Shown: positions 45,876-57,338 of the stretch, one piece after another
How the letters are laid out: each line of letters opens with the position of its first letter
How positions within the stretch are numbered: the first letter of the stretch is position 1
Made by a program: the position numbers and the translations under genes
Source of the DNA: Sternotherus odoratus
Lineage: Eukaryota > Chordata > Testudines > Kinosternidae
Length of the DNA: 64,000 nucleotides
Assembly: GCA_032164245.1 (NCBI GenBank)
Contig: JAVMKO010000003.1
Span: 94,487,890 to 94,551,889 of the forward strand
Direction of reading: 5' to 3'
Notes under the pieces: model-generated
What the model was told of the DNA's origin: nothing
Seen by the model: only the letters and a program-made list of their open reading frames with translations
The model's database searches: none

Positions 45876-46251
45876 ATCATTACCTGTTTTAATTAACACT
45901 TTCTACTCTGAGAAAAGAAAGAGGTTGGTGCATACATGTTAATAGTACCCAGTCTCCATTCATGCATTGTTGTTTTTTGCCTCAAGGAAAATTCTTTGTC
46001 AGAGGTTTGAGGTGTGAAGCTAAAAAGTAGAATACCTTGTTCAGTTCAGAAAGTAAAGGCAAACGTGTTTAGAGTATTGTCAACTTAAAAACCCACGCCT
46101 CTTTGAAATGCATGGGACTTTTGCCCTTTACTTCTGACCCAAGACTTCACCCTGTATTCTGCAAACAAACACATTTCTTTATATGTTATTAACAATACCA
46201 TAGACTATTAAAAGGTAAGAATTCTAAAAAGCCAATAAACTAGTCACTGCC

Positions 46252-46519
46252 CAGGGCTTGTCTACACTGGCATGTTACAGTGCTGCAACTTTCTCACTCT
46301 GGGGTGTTTAAAAAATACAGCCCTGAGAACAGCCAGTTTAGTGCTGTAAAGCGCCAGTGTAGACTGTGCACAAGTGCTGGGAGTCATGCCCCTTGTGGAG
46401 GTGGGTTTTTTACAGCACTTGGAGAACTCTCTCCCAGCGCTCTGCAGTGACTGACTGCACAAGCCATGTTAAAGCATTGCCCAGGCAGCGCTTTAATGTT
46501 GCCAGTGTAGACTAGCCCT
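46252..46519. mobile_element. MITE with CAGGGCTTGTCTACACTGG ends
   Basis: The left end CAGGGCTTGTCTACACTGGC pairs with the right end GCCAGTGTAGACTAGCCCT. Inside, GTGCTGTAAAGCGCCAGTG is a subterminal repeat. It is 268 bp. The target duplication is not resolved. The open frames on the minus strand are chance. Confidence 0.82.
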
Positions 46520-48079
46520 CTAGTCTCCTTGTTTGTTTTTTGAATGTCTCTAACTTGGACAATGAAACTCAATTAAGTCATTTTCAGCTTTTAACTTTCA
46601 AATACTTGTGTTTCAAGTAGAGCAGGAAAATGTTTGCATAAAAATAACCATGTTTAGTGGAACTTAAAATGAATGGCAGAAACATTTCTGTTGGCCTTGG
46701 GTTTTAAAGAAACTTATCTTTACAAAATACATTTTGAGCCAAATTTAAGTTCACAGTATCTTTACTCTTATTCTGTAGCTTTCATTACAAAACTTAGTCA
46801 GACATTATGCTCTATTTATTATTATGCTCTAATACTACCACAAAACCAGGAATACAAAATCACACAAAGTTTTAAGGTACCAAACAAAAAATCTAGTGTC
46901 AGTGCTGAAGTTCCATCTTTATCTCACTTGGCTTTTGGCTTAGTCTTCACCACCAGAAAACGGTACTCCAGCATAGGGTTTTGTGTATGTGGTTTACATA
47001 TTTACAGTTCATTTGGACTCACTGCTCTTCTGAAAAAATGATTCTTCTCATGTCACATCAAACTGCACATGGTAACCAATCTTTTATTGTTTTAATGATG
47101 GAGCAATAAAAATGATGGCTAAGCAATAATACCATTTTGAACTCAACATTGTATTGACATTACCAGTGCACTAAATTATGCGAACTTTGATTCCATAACA
47201 GATTGTGCATTACTTACAGGCGTTGATAGTCTCTTTCTGGTAAACAAATGATTGTGATTTTCTTGTTACAGTCTGTATATTACTACTTATAACCATCAAA
47301 GCACATACTATGAACTCTGTCCTGAAAGAGTTTGAGGGAAGCTCCTACTCTGGCACTAGTCGAGGAATTTGGAGGCAAATGACAAACAGTTCTGTCTGCC
47401 ACATTAGTAAATATGTAACTGTTGTCATACCTGCTTGTAGCTCCCATTAATACATATCTGTACATACGGAGAGGAGCCGGTTAATCTAGTCAATATTGCC
47501 CAGTGTTCACAGTTCATTCATTCTTATTCTCACTGGAAGAGTGAGAGTCTCTATTATAACTACATCAAAGAGAGTCTTGTGGACTTACACAATAGTCTTG
47601 ATAGGCTTAAACTAGTGATGTAACTAATCAATCACAGATTGCTTCAATTTATCCCTTCTGGTACTACTAACATCTGAACCTATGGAGTCTGTTATGGGTC
47701 AGGTCAGATTCTGAAGTATGTCTGCTTTCCAATTGTGAAATACTCATTCCTCCCCCTCCCCCCTCCAACCTGGCAAGAAGTAGAAGAAAGCATAGAGGAG
47801 CTGCCATCTCCATACTCAATAGTACTTCAAACAAATCAGTTGAGGAAGTAGTTTTAATCTCTCTCTTGAAAGGTATATAATCAGTCTAGGAGAGTCATGA
47901 TCCAAAGGGTCCCTTCTGATCTTAAAACCTTTGAAAACTAAGTGGGAGCATCCTTTCAGCAGCACATGCAGGCTCTTTTTTACCTGGACCTCAAAAACAT
48001 TCCTATGATAAAAATTAAATCTTACATTGGAAGATGCTAAAGGTATTACCACTTTAAAGAAATGACAAAGGGAGTGGAA
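46520..48079. other. Unassigned DNA
   Basis: No supported gene. The frame 46673-47041 has no domain and sits in AT-rich sequence. No repeat recognised. Confidence 0.5.
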
Positions 48080-48245
48080 TAAGAACAGAAGCCTAGGAGT
48101 CGGAGCTCCTGAATTGTGATTCTTGGCTGTGCTGTAACTCATGTGATCTCCCGTGAGGTACTTCATCTCACGCTGCCTAGGTTTGCCCATTGGTAAAATG
48201 AGTACAGCAACTTTGTCTTCTACCTCATGGAAGTAATGAAGCTTT
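48080..48245 (+). repeat. MIR SINE fragment
   Basis: Sense-strand MIR blocks in order: a 'GGAGCTCCTGAATTGTGATTCTTGGCTGTGCTGTAACTCATGTGATCTCCCGTGAGG' pattern, then CCCATTGGTAAAATGAGTAC and CTACCTCATGGAAGTAATGA. Corresponds to the central part of MIR. Confidence 0.7.
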
Positions 48246-49509
48246 ATTCCTAGCTGAAATGGCCTCAGAGGAAAGAAGCTATTTCAGTGTGAATATTTTC
48301 AATTTACTCTTTCCAATCAAGTACTCACAAAATTTTCGGTAATGCTGTCTTATGAAGAAAAATAGCACTCCATTTGTAACAGGCAATTCATTGGACAGTT
48401 CCTGGAGCTCTTGACACATGATAGATCTTTGCAGTATTTTTTCTAAACACCCTGTAATCATTTTTCATAATGTTACATAAACTTGATTGTGGAAAAAACT
48501 TTTCCGTCCACTTTTCTGATGCTAAAAAATGCCCCTAGCCATCATCTTTACCCCTTCTATTTTTTTTGTATTGGGACAGCATGTATATTTTGGCCGTAGA
48601 GTCAGTTACTTTCATAGCAGAGCACTACTTTAAAAAAATCCAAATAAATAAAACCAACCCCCCACCAAAACAAACAACAAAAACAAATTGCTGAATAGTT
48701 GTGGTTCTCTTGTTTCCCATTTTATGGGACAAACGCTGGCTGTGTACCATTTGGTGTTCTGCAAGACAAAGTTCCCCACACAGTGTTGCCAATTTCATTA
48801 TGCAGTTACACCAGTTACTTTTAAAACTTGGTCCTGTCTACATAGGATTTGAGTTTTACTAACATACCCATCAAAAGGTTATTGTCTGCACATAGAAAGT
48901 CACTGTTTTTAGTGTTCTGCCTATACATCAAAATAACCGCTAATCAAATGAAAGTCTGAGTGCCAGACAGGAATGAAACTGAGGGTCTCCACTCTCCCCA
49001 AGGGATATGAAATTATGGTTAGCATGTGTTTTATTTTACATACCAATTGGTTTAAAAATAGTCTAAATCATCATCCGGGCATGACTTTCCTTGAAACCTA
49101 ATGCTAAATACAAATGAAATAATAGAAATGGCTCCCATGAACAAAATTGTTCAGCTTGGTACCTGGAAGTGGCATTGCTTTTACAATTCAAAACACAAAT
49201 TGAGGTAAAAACTGGATGTTTGGGAATGGGACTGAACATTTTTTTTCAGAAGTCTTGAATGGTTTCTTTTCCCTGTTAAAGTATAACCCATGCACAAATA
49301 CCCCATTTTTATCTCTCCCACACCCATTTTATTGGCCTGCATTGCACAATAGGGAATCAGCTGGTTGAGAAGTATGATACTCTGTGGACATATAATTTAT
49401 ACAGTATGTTAACTATGTATCTGGTTGTGCCAGAATCTGTTTATGGCCAACATATAGCAACACTTTTTTTTATAATGAGGAATATACATCTGTTTATATG
49501 GTTAATCTA
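48246..49509. other. Unassigned DNA
   Basis: No gene or repeat recognised. An A/C-rich patch (CAAACAACAAAAAC) lies near 48660-48690. Confidence 0.5.
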
Positions 49510-51314
49510 TCTCTATATAAAAGTCAAGTGGTGTATGTATGTATGACAGCGAACTCCTCCCGCACTGTTTGAGCCAGAGACTTGAAATTTGGTACAGTTA
49601 GGGGTCTTGGGGTCTAGATGCTGGTAAGGGTCGAAAAATTTTCGGATCTCACCTCTGACGCCCCCCAGGGGTGAAAGTCTTTCGGGGCCAATCACATCGG
49701 CTGGGCGGTTAGGTGGTGATGATGTCATAATACCCCCTCCAACAGACACCGCACTCGCTCAGCTCACCCCTCCCTCCTCCAACGGAACCCCGGAATCCAT
49801 CAGCTCTGTGCCCCCCCCCCACCTGCAAAGGTCCCCGGAATCCCTCGGCTCTGGGCCCCCTCCCCGCCTGCGACGGATCCGAGTTGGGTTTGGTGGGACG
49901 GTAAGTGAGGTGGGGATGTCGGGTTCGGTCGGGGGGTGAGGTGGGGGTGTCAGGTTTGGTCGGGGGGTAAGTGAGCCGGGGGGTGTCGGGGTTGGTCTGG
50001 GGGGGGTGGGAAGGTGTCGGGGTGGGTGAGGGGTGAGGTGTGGGTGTTGGGTTTGGTCTCGGGGGGGGAAGGTGTCGGGGTGGGTGCACAGACCAAACCC
50101 GACACCCCCCCCCGGCTCACTTACCCCCCCGACCAAACCCGACACCGCCACCTCACCCCCCCACCAACCGCAACACCCCCTGACCAACACCCACACCTCA
50201 CCCCTCACCCACCCCGACACCTTCCCACCCCCCCAGACCAAACCCGACACCCCCTGGCTCACTTACCCCTCGACCGAACCCGACACCCCCACCTCACCCC
50301 CCCACCAATCGCAACACCCCCAGACCAAACCCGACACCCCCCGGCTCACTTACCCCCCGACCGAACCCGAGACCCCCACCAACCGCAACACCCCCTGACC
50401 AACCCCAACACCCACACCTCACCCCTCACCCACCCCGACACCTTCACACACCCCCAGACCAAACCCGACACCCCCTGGCTCACTTACCCCCCGACCGAAC
50501 CCGACACCCCCACCTCACCCCCCCAAGCAAACCCGACACCCCCTGACCAACCCCAACACCCACACCTCACCCACCCCGACAACTTCCCACCCCCCCAGAC
50601 CAAACCCGACACACACCCCGGCTCACTTACCCCCCCGACCGAACCCGACACCCCCACCTCACCCCCCCACTAATTGCAACACCCCCAGACCAAACCCGAC
50701 ACCCCCCCCGGCTCACTTACCCCCCCGACCAAACCCGACACCCCCACCTCACCCCCCCACCAACCGCAACACCCCCAGACCAACCGCAACACCCACCCCT
50801 AACCCCTCACACACCCCCCGACACCTTCCCACTTACCCCCGACCGAACCCGACACCCCTACCTCATCCCCCCAAGCAAACCCGACACCCCCACCTCACCC
50901 CCCCACCAACCGCAAAACCCCCTGACCAACCCCAACACCCACACCTCACCCCTCACCCACCCCGACAACTTCCCACCCCCCCAGACCAAACCCGACAACC
51001 CCCCGGCTCACGGTGCACTGTGTAGTACACAGATTATTAAATACACTGTTCGGTCGGGGGGTGAGGTGGGGGTGTCGGGTTTGCTCAGGGGGTGAGGTGG
51101 GGGTGTCGGGTTTGCTCGGGGGGGGTCAGGTGGGATTGTCGTGTTTGGTCGGGGGGTAAGTGAGCCGGGGGGTGTTGGGGTTGGTCGGGGGGGTGGGAAG
51201 GTGTCGGGGTGGGTGAGGGGTGAGGTGTGGGTGTTGGGGTTGGTCAGGGGGTGTCAACTGTCTGCCCCCTCCTCACCTCCGACTGACCCGAGGAACGCCG
51301 GGCACTTATGCTAG
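49510..51314 (+). mobile_element. Non-autonomous Helitron
   Basis: It starts TCTCTATATAAAAGTCAAG after an A and ends CACTTATGCTAG before a T. These are the TC...CTAG termini and A/T target of Helitrons, with no target duplication. A 5' block with GTATGTATGTATGACAGCG and CTTGAAATTTGGTACAG is typical of animal Helitron 5' ends. A weak 4-bp hairpin (CCCG/CGGG, 51287-51302) sits 12 nt before the end, where the Helitron terminator hairpin is expected. It is 1805 bp with no Rep/helicase gene. The middle consists of G-rich and C-rich tandem arrays. Confidence 0.75.
49885..51252. repeat. G-rich and C-rich arrays in opposite orientation
   Basis: G-rich units (GGTGAGGTGGGGGTGTCGGG) at 49885-50085, their complement (CCCGACACCCCCACCTCACC) at 50088-51010, and G-rich again at 51048-51252. 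A 37-nt AT-containing spacer (51011-51047) includes CTGTGTAGTACACAG, a palindrome. The arrays encode nothing, though frames are open on both strands. Confidence 0.9.
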
Positions 51315-52137
51315 TAGAGGATATTTCTTGAGCAGAGTGTTAAGAAAATACAAAATAATTTTTAGGGTTCTCTATTATCTCTCCATCTATCGTAAGAGAT
51401 ACACTCTTTATGTCAGTGTTCATACTGTCGAGCTACACAATTTGTAATGGGTTAAATTATGTTGGAAGTTTGAGAGCAATGTCTGCAGCAATCATATTTG
51501 CTTGTTACACTGCTACCTGTCAAACTATATTGATCATCAAAGTGGCATGTCTTTTGTGCTTATGCTGGCTGGTTTAAGGAAAAATGAGTTTTGTTTTTTG
51601 CAGAACAAATACATTATTGCTAGTGCTGGTTGAAATATTTCCAGTGGTACACGTTTCCATTAGAAAATGCTGTTTTGTCAAAATAGAAATCTTTTGCAGG
51701 AATGTCTCTTGATTTTTAGGCATTTTTAAAATAATTTTTCAATTGGAAAAGTTTTGAAATGGAACAGTAATTCAAAATTGAAATGGTGTTTAGTTTAGAC
51801 TTGTTTTGTTTCAACTTCCTTGTTTCATTTTGACTTGATGTGAAAAGACTTAATTTCAGTAGTGTGTGTAGTGTGATTGCTCAGTCTCAACAAGTTACCT
51901 TGTGTGTTCTTTCATTGGATAAGTGCATGTTGGTTCAGATTTGTGATGGCACATGGGTAAACTGAATCAGTGTGTCTGGTAATAGCTAGAGTCACTCCAT
52001 CTTTGGAATTGGGCTGGGATTTTGTAATGGTGAGCCTGCGTCTTTGGTGAAAGGGAGTTGGGATCACCGGGTACTGTGTGTCTCCATGATTTCTCCCCCC
52101 CCCTCCCAGCTGATTGGAAGGATCAAATATTCATTCA
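51315..52137. other. Unassigned AT-rich DNA
   Basis: No gene or repeat recognised. Confidence 0.5.
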
Positions 52138-52145
52138 TTTTATCC

Positions 52146-52709
52146 AAGGGGTGGCCAACCTGTGGCTCCGGAGCCATAAGTGACTCTTGAGAAGTTAACA
52201 TGCGGCTCCTTGTATAGGCACCGACTCTGGGGCAGGAGCTACAGGTGTCAACTTTCCAATATGCCATTGCTTAACCCCTGGCTCCTCCACAGGCCCTGCC
52301 CCCACTCCATCCCTTCCCGCCCCCTCCGCTGAGTCTGCCATACCCTCATTCCTTGCAATTAGGGTGACCAGATGTCCTTTTTTTTTTTTATATGGACAGT
52401 CCTGGTTTTGGGGGCTTTTTCTTATATAGGTGCCTATTACCTCCCCACCTCCTGTCCCATTTTTTTCACAGTTGCTCTCTGGTCACCCTACTCCCAATCC
52501 ATTTTAGAGCCTCCTGCATTCCACAAAACAGCTGATCTGCAGCTACGGGAAGGGATGGAGAGGCACTGATCAGCAGGACTGCTGTTGGTCGGGAGGCACT
52601 GGGAGTTGGGGGGAGCTTATGGGGCAGTTGCTGACTTATTACTGTGGCTCTTTGGCAATGTACATTGGTAAATTTTGGCTGCTTCTCAGGCTCAGGTTGG
52701 CCACCTCTG
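52146..52709. mobile_element. Non-autonomous hAT (same family as 35286-35975)
   Basis: The ends AAGGGGTGGCCAACCTGTGG and AGGTTGGCCACCTCTG are inverted repeats. The 8-bp duplication TTTTATCC is exact (52138-52145 and 52710-52717). It hosts a TA-flanked MITE at 52362-52488. No transposase. Confidence 0.92.
52362..52488 (+). mobile_element. TA-flanked MITE (Tc1/mariner-like) nested in hAT
   Basis: It starts GGGTGACCAGATGTCC and ends TCTGGTCACCC with TA on both sides (52360-52361 and 52489-52490). The palindromic ends and TA duplication suggest a Tc1/mariner-type MITE. A relative lies at 5414-5531 on the minus strand. Confidence 0.78.
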
Positions 52710-52794
52710 TTTTATCCCATAAAGCCGCCCAAACGGCCACCACCCTGTTTAAAAGAGGATGTGAAAGCTGTTCAAGTCACAGCTTACCCTACAG

Positions 52795-53012
52795 AGCCAT
52801 TGCCCCTACTGTCAACATAGCATATACCAACAGAAGTACTTCTTCTGCCTGAATAGGAACATCACTGCCCTAAATGATGTTCCTCTGCCAACAGAAGCAC
52901 CTTTCTGTTGGTGTAGCTGTGTCTACATAGTCGTTTTGGTCATGGGTGGGGTTTCTTCACACCTCTGACCAGCGTATCTAAGTCGGTATGTTTTAACTGT
53001 AGACTAAGGCTC
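52795..53012. mobile_element. MITE, same family as 429-2116 and 58587-58848
   Basis: It contains GCCAACAGAAGCACCTTTCTG, GTAGCTGTGTCTACATAG, GGGTTTCTTCACACCTCTG and the right end AACTGTAGACTAAGGC. This is the opposite orientation of the GTGTGAAA/GACC pattern in the two relatives. The left boundary is uncertain. Confidence 0.65.
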
Positions 53013-53049
53013 AGCAGTTGTCTGACTCCCAAGCACAAAAATGGTATTT

Positions 53050-53525
53050 GTGATGGGTTCCTACTGGGGTGCCACCTGGACCTGGGGTACAGCAGAGCCC
53101 TCTGACTCCCTAGCCTGAGCTGCTGTGACAAGCTGCAGACCTGCTCCCAGTCCTACACTTGTCTTTCATCATCATTCACACAGGTAAGGACACATCCAGC
53201 TGCAGTTACATGCAGGCTTTTTGATCAGCTGCTGCATGAACCAACAATAGAAAGGCTACAGCCAAGATAACCCCGAACTTCCCAGGCAGGTACCTTCCCC
53301 CCTCCAAAATATACTGTTTTGTGCTGCATGGGGAACTGTACAGTGTAAGTTCATAGAGTTTGTCCCTCCCTCATTGTGGAGAAATGCAACAGCTTTTGCC
53401 CCTTGAGCTAAGATTTCTGAGCACTTCATTCAAATTCAGAGGCTTAGATAAAGCAAAAACAAGGAGAACAACCACAAAAGATAGATTTTAAGTGATTGAA
53501 TTGTTTGCTATCCCTTACAAAGCAG
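53050..53525. mobile_element. LTR-like repeat, unclassified
   Basis: It starts TGTGATGGGTTCCTACTGGG and later has AAGTGATTGAATTGTTTGC and AAAGCAGATTAG, a layout that resembles a repeated LTR-like sequence in turtle genomes. No right terminus or target duplication was found. Confidence 0.35.
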
Positions 53526-53526
53526 A

Positions 53527-55005
53527 TTAGAATATCAGGGTTGGAAGGGACCTCAGGAGGTCAACTAGTCCAACCCCTTGCTCAAACCAGGACCAATCCC
53601 CAACTAAATCATCCCAAATCATAATTTGTCAAGCCTGACCTTAAAAACCTATAAGGAAGAAGATTCCACCATCTCCCTAGGTAACCCATTGCAGTGCTTC
53701 ACTGCCCTCCTAGTGAAAAAGTTTTTCCTAACATCCAACCTAAATCTCCTCCATTGCAACTTGAGACTATTGCTCCTTGTTCAGTCATCTGGTACCACTG
53801 AGAACAGTTTAAATCCATCTTCTCTGGAACCCCCTTTTAGGTAGTTGAAACAGCTATCAAATCCCCCCCCCCCTTTCTCCTTTTCTGCAGACTAAACAAC
53901 CCCAGTTCCCTCAGCCTCTCCTCCTAAGTCATGTGTTCCAGCCCAGTAATAATTTTTTTTGCCCTCCGCTGGACTCTTTCCCATTTAGCCACATCCTTCT
54001 TGTAGTGTGGGGCCCTAAAGTGGGCACAGTACTCCAGATGAGGCCTCATCAATGCCTAATAGATGGGAATGATCACGTCCCTCAATCTGCTGGCAATGCC
54101 CGTACTTATACAACCTAAAATGCCATTAGCCTTCTTGGCAGTAAGTACACATTGACTCCTATCCAGCTTCTCATCCACTGTAACCCCTAGGTCCTTTTCT
54201 GCAGAACTGCTGCCTAGTCATGAGTACCTAGTCTATAGCAGTGCATGGGATTCTTCCTTCCTATGTGCAGGACTCTGCATTTCTCCTTGAACCCCATCAG
54301 ATTTGTTTTGGCCCAATCCTCTCATTTGTCTAGGTCCCTCTGTATCCTATTCCTACCCTCCAGTGTATGTACCACTCCTCCCAGTTTAGTGTCATCCACA
54401 AACTTGCTGAGGGTTCAGTCCATGCCATCCTCCAGATCATTAATTAAGATATTTAACAAAACCGGCCCTGTGACTGACCCTTAGAGCCATTGATCACTAC
54501 CCCTTGAGCCCGACAATCTAGCTTGCTTTCTGTCCACCTTATAGTCCATTCATCCAGCCCATACTTCTTTAACTTGCTGACAAGAATACTGTGGGAGACC
54601 GTATCAAAAGCTTTGCTAAAGTCAAGGAATAAAATGTCCACTGCTTTCCCCTCATCCACAGAGCCAGTTATCTCATCACAGAAGGCAATTAGGTTAGTCA
54701 AGCATAATTTTCCCTTGGTGAATCCATGCTGACTGATCATATCCTGATCACTTTCTTCTCCTTTAAGTGCTTCAGAATTGATTCCTTGAGGACTTGCTCC
54801 ATGATTTTTCCAGAAGGGACTGAGGTGAGGCTGACTGTCCTGTAGTTCCCTGGTTCCTCGTCCTTCCCTTATTAAAAGATGGGCACTATATTAGACTTTT
54901 CCCAGTCATCTGGGACCTCCCTTAATTGCCATGAGTTTTCAGATACAATGGTCAATGGCTCTGCAATCACATCCACCAACTCCTTTAGCACCCTCTTAAA
55001 TCACC
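53527..55005 (-). mobile_element. CR1 LINE, RT region and 3' end
   Basis: Antisense CR1. The plus strand opens with AGAATATCAGGGTTGGAAGG, a 'GGACCTCAGGAGGTCAACTAG' block, and continues through the 3' UTR into the reverse transcriptase (frame 54453-54740). It is about 1.5 kb, 5'-truncated, with several frameshifts. The repeat is lost near 55005, where a DIRS-like fragment follows. Confidence 0.92.
54453..54740 (-). pseudogene. CR1 reverse transcriptase fragment
   Basis: The 95-residue frame begins [20 protein letters not shown] and contains FLDFSKAFDTVSH (residues 38-50), the motif with the first catalytic Asp of the CR1 reverse transcriptase. The frame is then lost before motifs B and C. The rest of the domain is out of frame. 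Non-functional. Confidence 0.88.
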
Positions 55006-55089
55006 TTGCAAATAAACAAAAATACAAACCAAATTTAACATATGAGGTAGATTGGGTATGAAGTAGCATCTCTCATCCTGACTGATGAT

Positions 55090-55740
55090 GACCAGTCACC
55101 AAGGTGGGCCTTTAGGTAGTGGTGGATGTGGCAGACACGTCCTCTCGCTCTCTAGCAACCAAGATCATTATGCGAACAAGATTGTGGCTACAATCATCCG
55201 TCTTTCCCAGGGAGGTCCAAAATATGATTTTGTCAAGAACCTGCTGTTCCCATGATAAGACAGACGAATTACTGAAAGACTCCAAAGCTGGCCTATGGTC
55301 CCTTGGTATACAAACCTCGTTCCCGAGACACAGGCAACAGAAACAACCGTTCCACCTACACCCTCACACACTCTGCCTGCTCTACTCCCAACGCCAATAG
55401 GAGCCTAGACACCAATTACAGCAGCTCCATTTCCCTGCCACTGTTGCATCCATTTCCAAATTGCAGAACCTCCACTGATGTCACCCTCAGCACCCCAGTC
55501 ACCCACTGTTGGGGCAAGGTCACCACCGACAGTTGAGTAATGGAGATCAACTACCACAGCTAGATACTCTCTCAACTTCCTCTCGTTCCTGCCGCACCAC
55601 CCTTCCCACTCGTCACCCTCCTTCTTGAGGAACCTGGGGGTGGTGAATTCATTAGTCATTGAAATGACTTCCGTGATGAGAAACTGATTAGATTGGATGG
55701 TTTCCATTTAAGCAGAAGTGGGATTATGCTTCTAGATTGA
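55090..55740 (+). mobile_element. DIRS-type retrotransposon fragment
   Basis: The plus-strand frame 55119-55400 encodes RLWLQSSVFPREVQNMI followed by a 'DKTDELLKDSKAGLWSLGI' region. This fits the C-terminal Gag segment of vertebrate DIRS-1-like elements, where a WLQSSG(F/L)PREVQ motif precedes a KTD..LKDS...L..LG block. No tyrosine recombinase or RT is visible. It lies between two CR1 copies. Confidence 0.6.
55119..55400 (+). pseudogene. DIRS-like Gag fragment
   Basis: 93 residues. The motif SSVFPREVQ is near residues 31-39 and DKTDELLKDS near residues 51-60, followed by a His/Gln-rich tail. The typical 'DLPF' stretch is replaced by LSRTCCSH. It is cut off at both ends with no partner domain. 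Assignment rests on the motif order only. Confidence 0.55.
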
Positions 55741-56605
55741 AAGTTGTCAGAACTTGTTAGGCAGGCTTTAAACTAGATAGGAAAGGAGGAGAAGGTGTTC
55801 ATTTTGATTCATTCAAATGATTTAATACGCATTTAAAAACAAGAAAATATGGGTTTCTGAAAAGTAAGAAATGAGGAGAATATTCATATTCTAAAATCCG
55901 TACACAATGCATGTTGTGTGGGGAATCAAAAGAGGCGAGCTAAGAATGTTATCAAATGATGGAGTCTTTGATATAAGGGACATAACTGAAACTTGGAATA
56001 ACTGGAGTGTCACTATAGATAATTACATAGACGAGAGCTAAAATAATAATATTAGGAATAGCAACTTAAACATTAGGTTTTTAACATGATATGGCAGCAT
56101 AAGGAGGCTAATTGAATTTTGAACTTCATAACACAAGGAGCTTTTATAGCTATAGAATGACTGCATCTGGAATATTACATTCAGTTCTGGACACCACCAT
56201 TACTAGAAAGTTACATATACATTGGAGGTAGCTCAGAGAAGAGCAACAAAAATGATCAAGAGACTAAGTCTGAGCAGTAAGAGAATTGGAGGAACTAACA
56301 ATGGATAGCTTAGCTAAGAGATGGATGGGGAGAGTAGCTGAAGTATATAAACCTCATGCAAAGAGCATTATTATATAAAGTGCCACAAGGGATTATAAAT
56401 AGGAAGAACTGGAAGAAGTTAAGTAAACTTAGACTGAATATCAGGAAAAACATTTTTATAGTCAGATCTATTAGGCTGTAGAATAGTTTTCCAGTGAAGT
56501 GATGGGAGCCCCATTCTTGGAAATGCTTAAAACTAGACGAGACAGAACATTAGAAAATGGCCAGTAGGGAACAGGCTTTCATTGGCAGGATTCGGATTGG
56601 ATGAC
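55741..56605 (+). mobile_element. CR1 LINE, 5' and 3' pieces, decayed
   Basis: A plus-strand CR1-like block. GGCAGGCTTTAAACTAGATAGG (about 55761) resembles the CR1 5' region. 56157-56605 carries the 3' domain (TTACATTCAGTTCTGGACAC, AGAAGAGCAACAAAAATGAT, CTTAGACTGAATATCAGGAA). The middle is eroded. Large deletions make this a dead composite. Confidence 0.7.
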
Positions 56606-57016
56606 ATTTTGTCAGCAATATTTGGTTGTCAGCTATTTTTGTTTGATGAAATGTTGACCCGAGGAGTGTGTATGGGTCTTAAGGCTGTAAATCATAAATT
56701 CAAGTCCCAGTTTCCATACTGCTGGGGAGGAAATATTTGTGGCTAAATGTCGCTGACAAAACCTTATGCTAAAAATTTAATGTAATGAAATGTCTTTCAA
56801 GAAGATCTCACCATACACAATTATCCTTGTGAAAACCCTGTAACCAAAGGTCAACATTGACAGAGCATTCGCTTAACCTTTGCCATAAATGACTGTGAGG
56901 ACATCCATGGCTAAAAACAAGTTTGAGTGATGCTGTGAGTATCCTTGTAGTGTTGCTTCCAAATTTTCTCTTTCTAGTGGTCAAGATGGTATTCAACCTT
57001 TTTATTCTCTGTATCG
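56606..57016. other. Unassigned DNA
   Basis: No gene or repeat recognised. The last 8 bases of the next flank are a target duplication. Confidence 0.45.
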
Positions 57017-57024
57017 CTATATAA

Positions 57025-57330
57025 CAGAGCTTGGCAACCTATGGCATGCATGCCAAAGGCAGCACACAAGCTGATTTTCAGTGGCACTCACTTTGTCCAG
57101 GTCCTGGCCGCCGGTCTGAGGGCTCTGCATTTTAATTTAATTTTAAATGAAGCTTCTTATACATTTTTAAAATCTTATTTACTTTACATACAACAATAAT
57201 TTAGTTATCTATTATAGACTTATAGAAAGAGACCTAAAATGTTAAAATGTATTACTGGCATACAAAACCTTAAATTAGAGTGAATAAATGAATACTCAGC
57301 ACACCATTTCTGAAAGGTTGCTGACCCCTG
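57025..57330. mobile_element. Non-autonomous hAT
   Basis: The ends are CAGAGCTTGGCAACCTATGG and GGTTGCTGACCCCTG. The flanking 8-mers CTATATAA (57017-57024) and CTATATAC (57331-57338) match at 7 of 8. 306 bp, AT-rich interior, non-coding. Confidence 0.85.
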
Positions 57331-57338
57331 CTATATAC

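Noticed and set aside
46673..47041. 122-codon frame downstream of the CpG island
   Set aside because: AT-rich composition, no splice signals, no recognised domain.
50014..50673. 219-codon Pro/Thr-rich frame
   Set aside because: It is a C-rich tandem array in the Helitron, open in several frames and not a protein.
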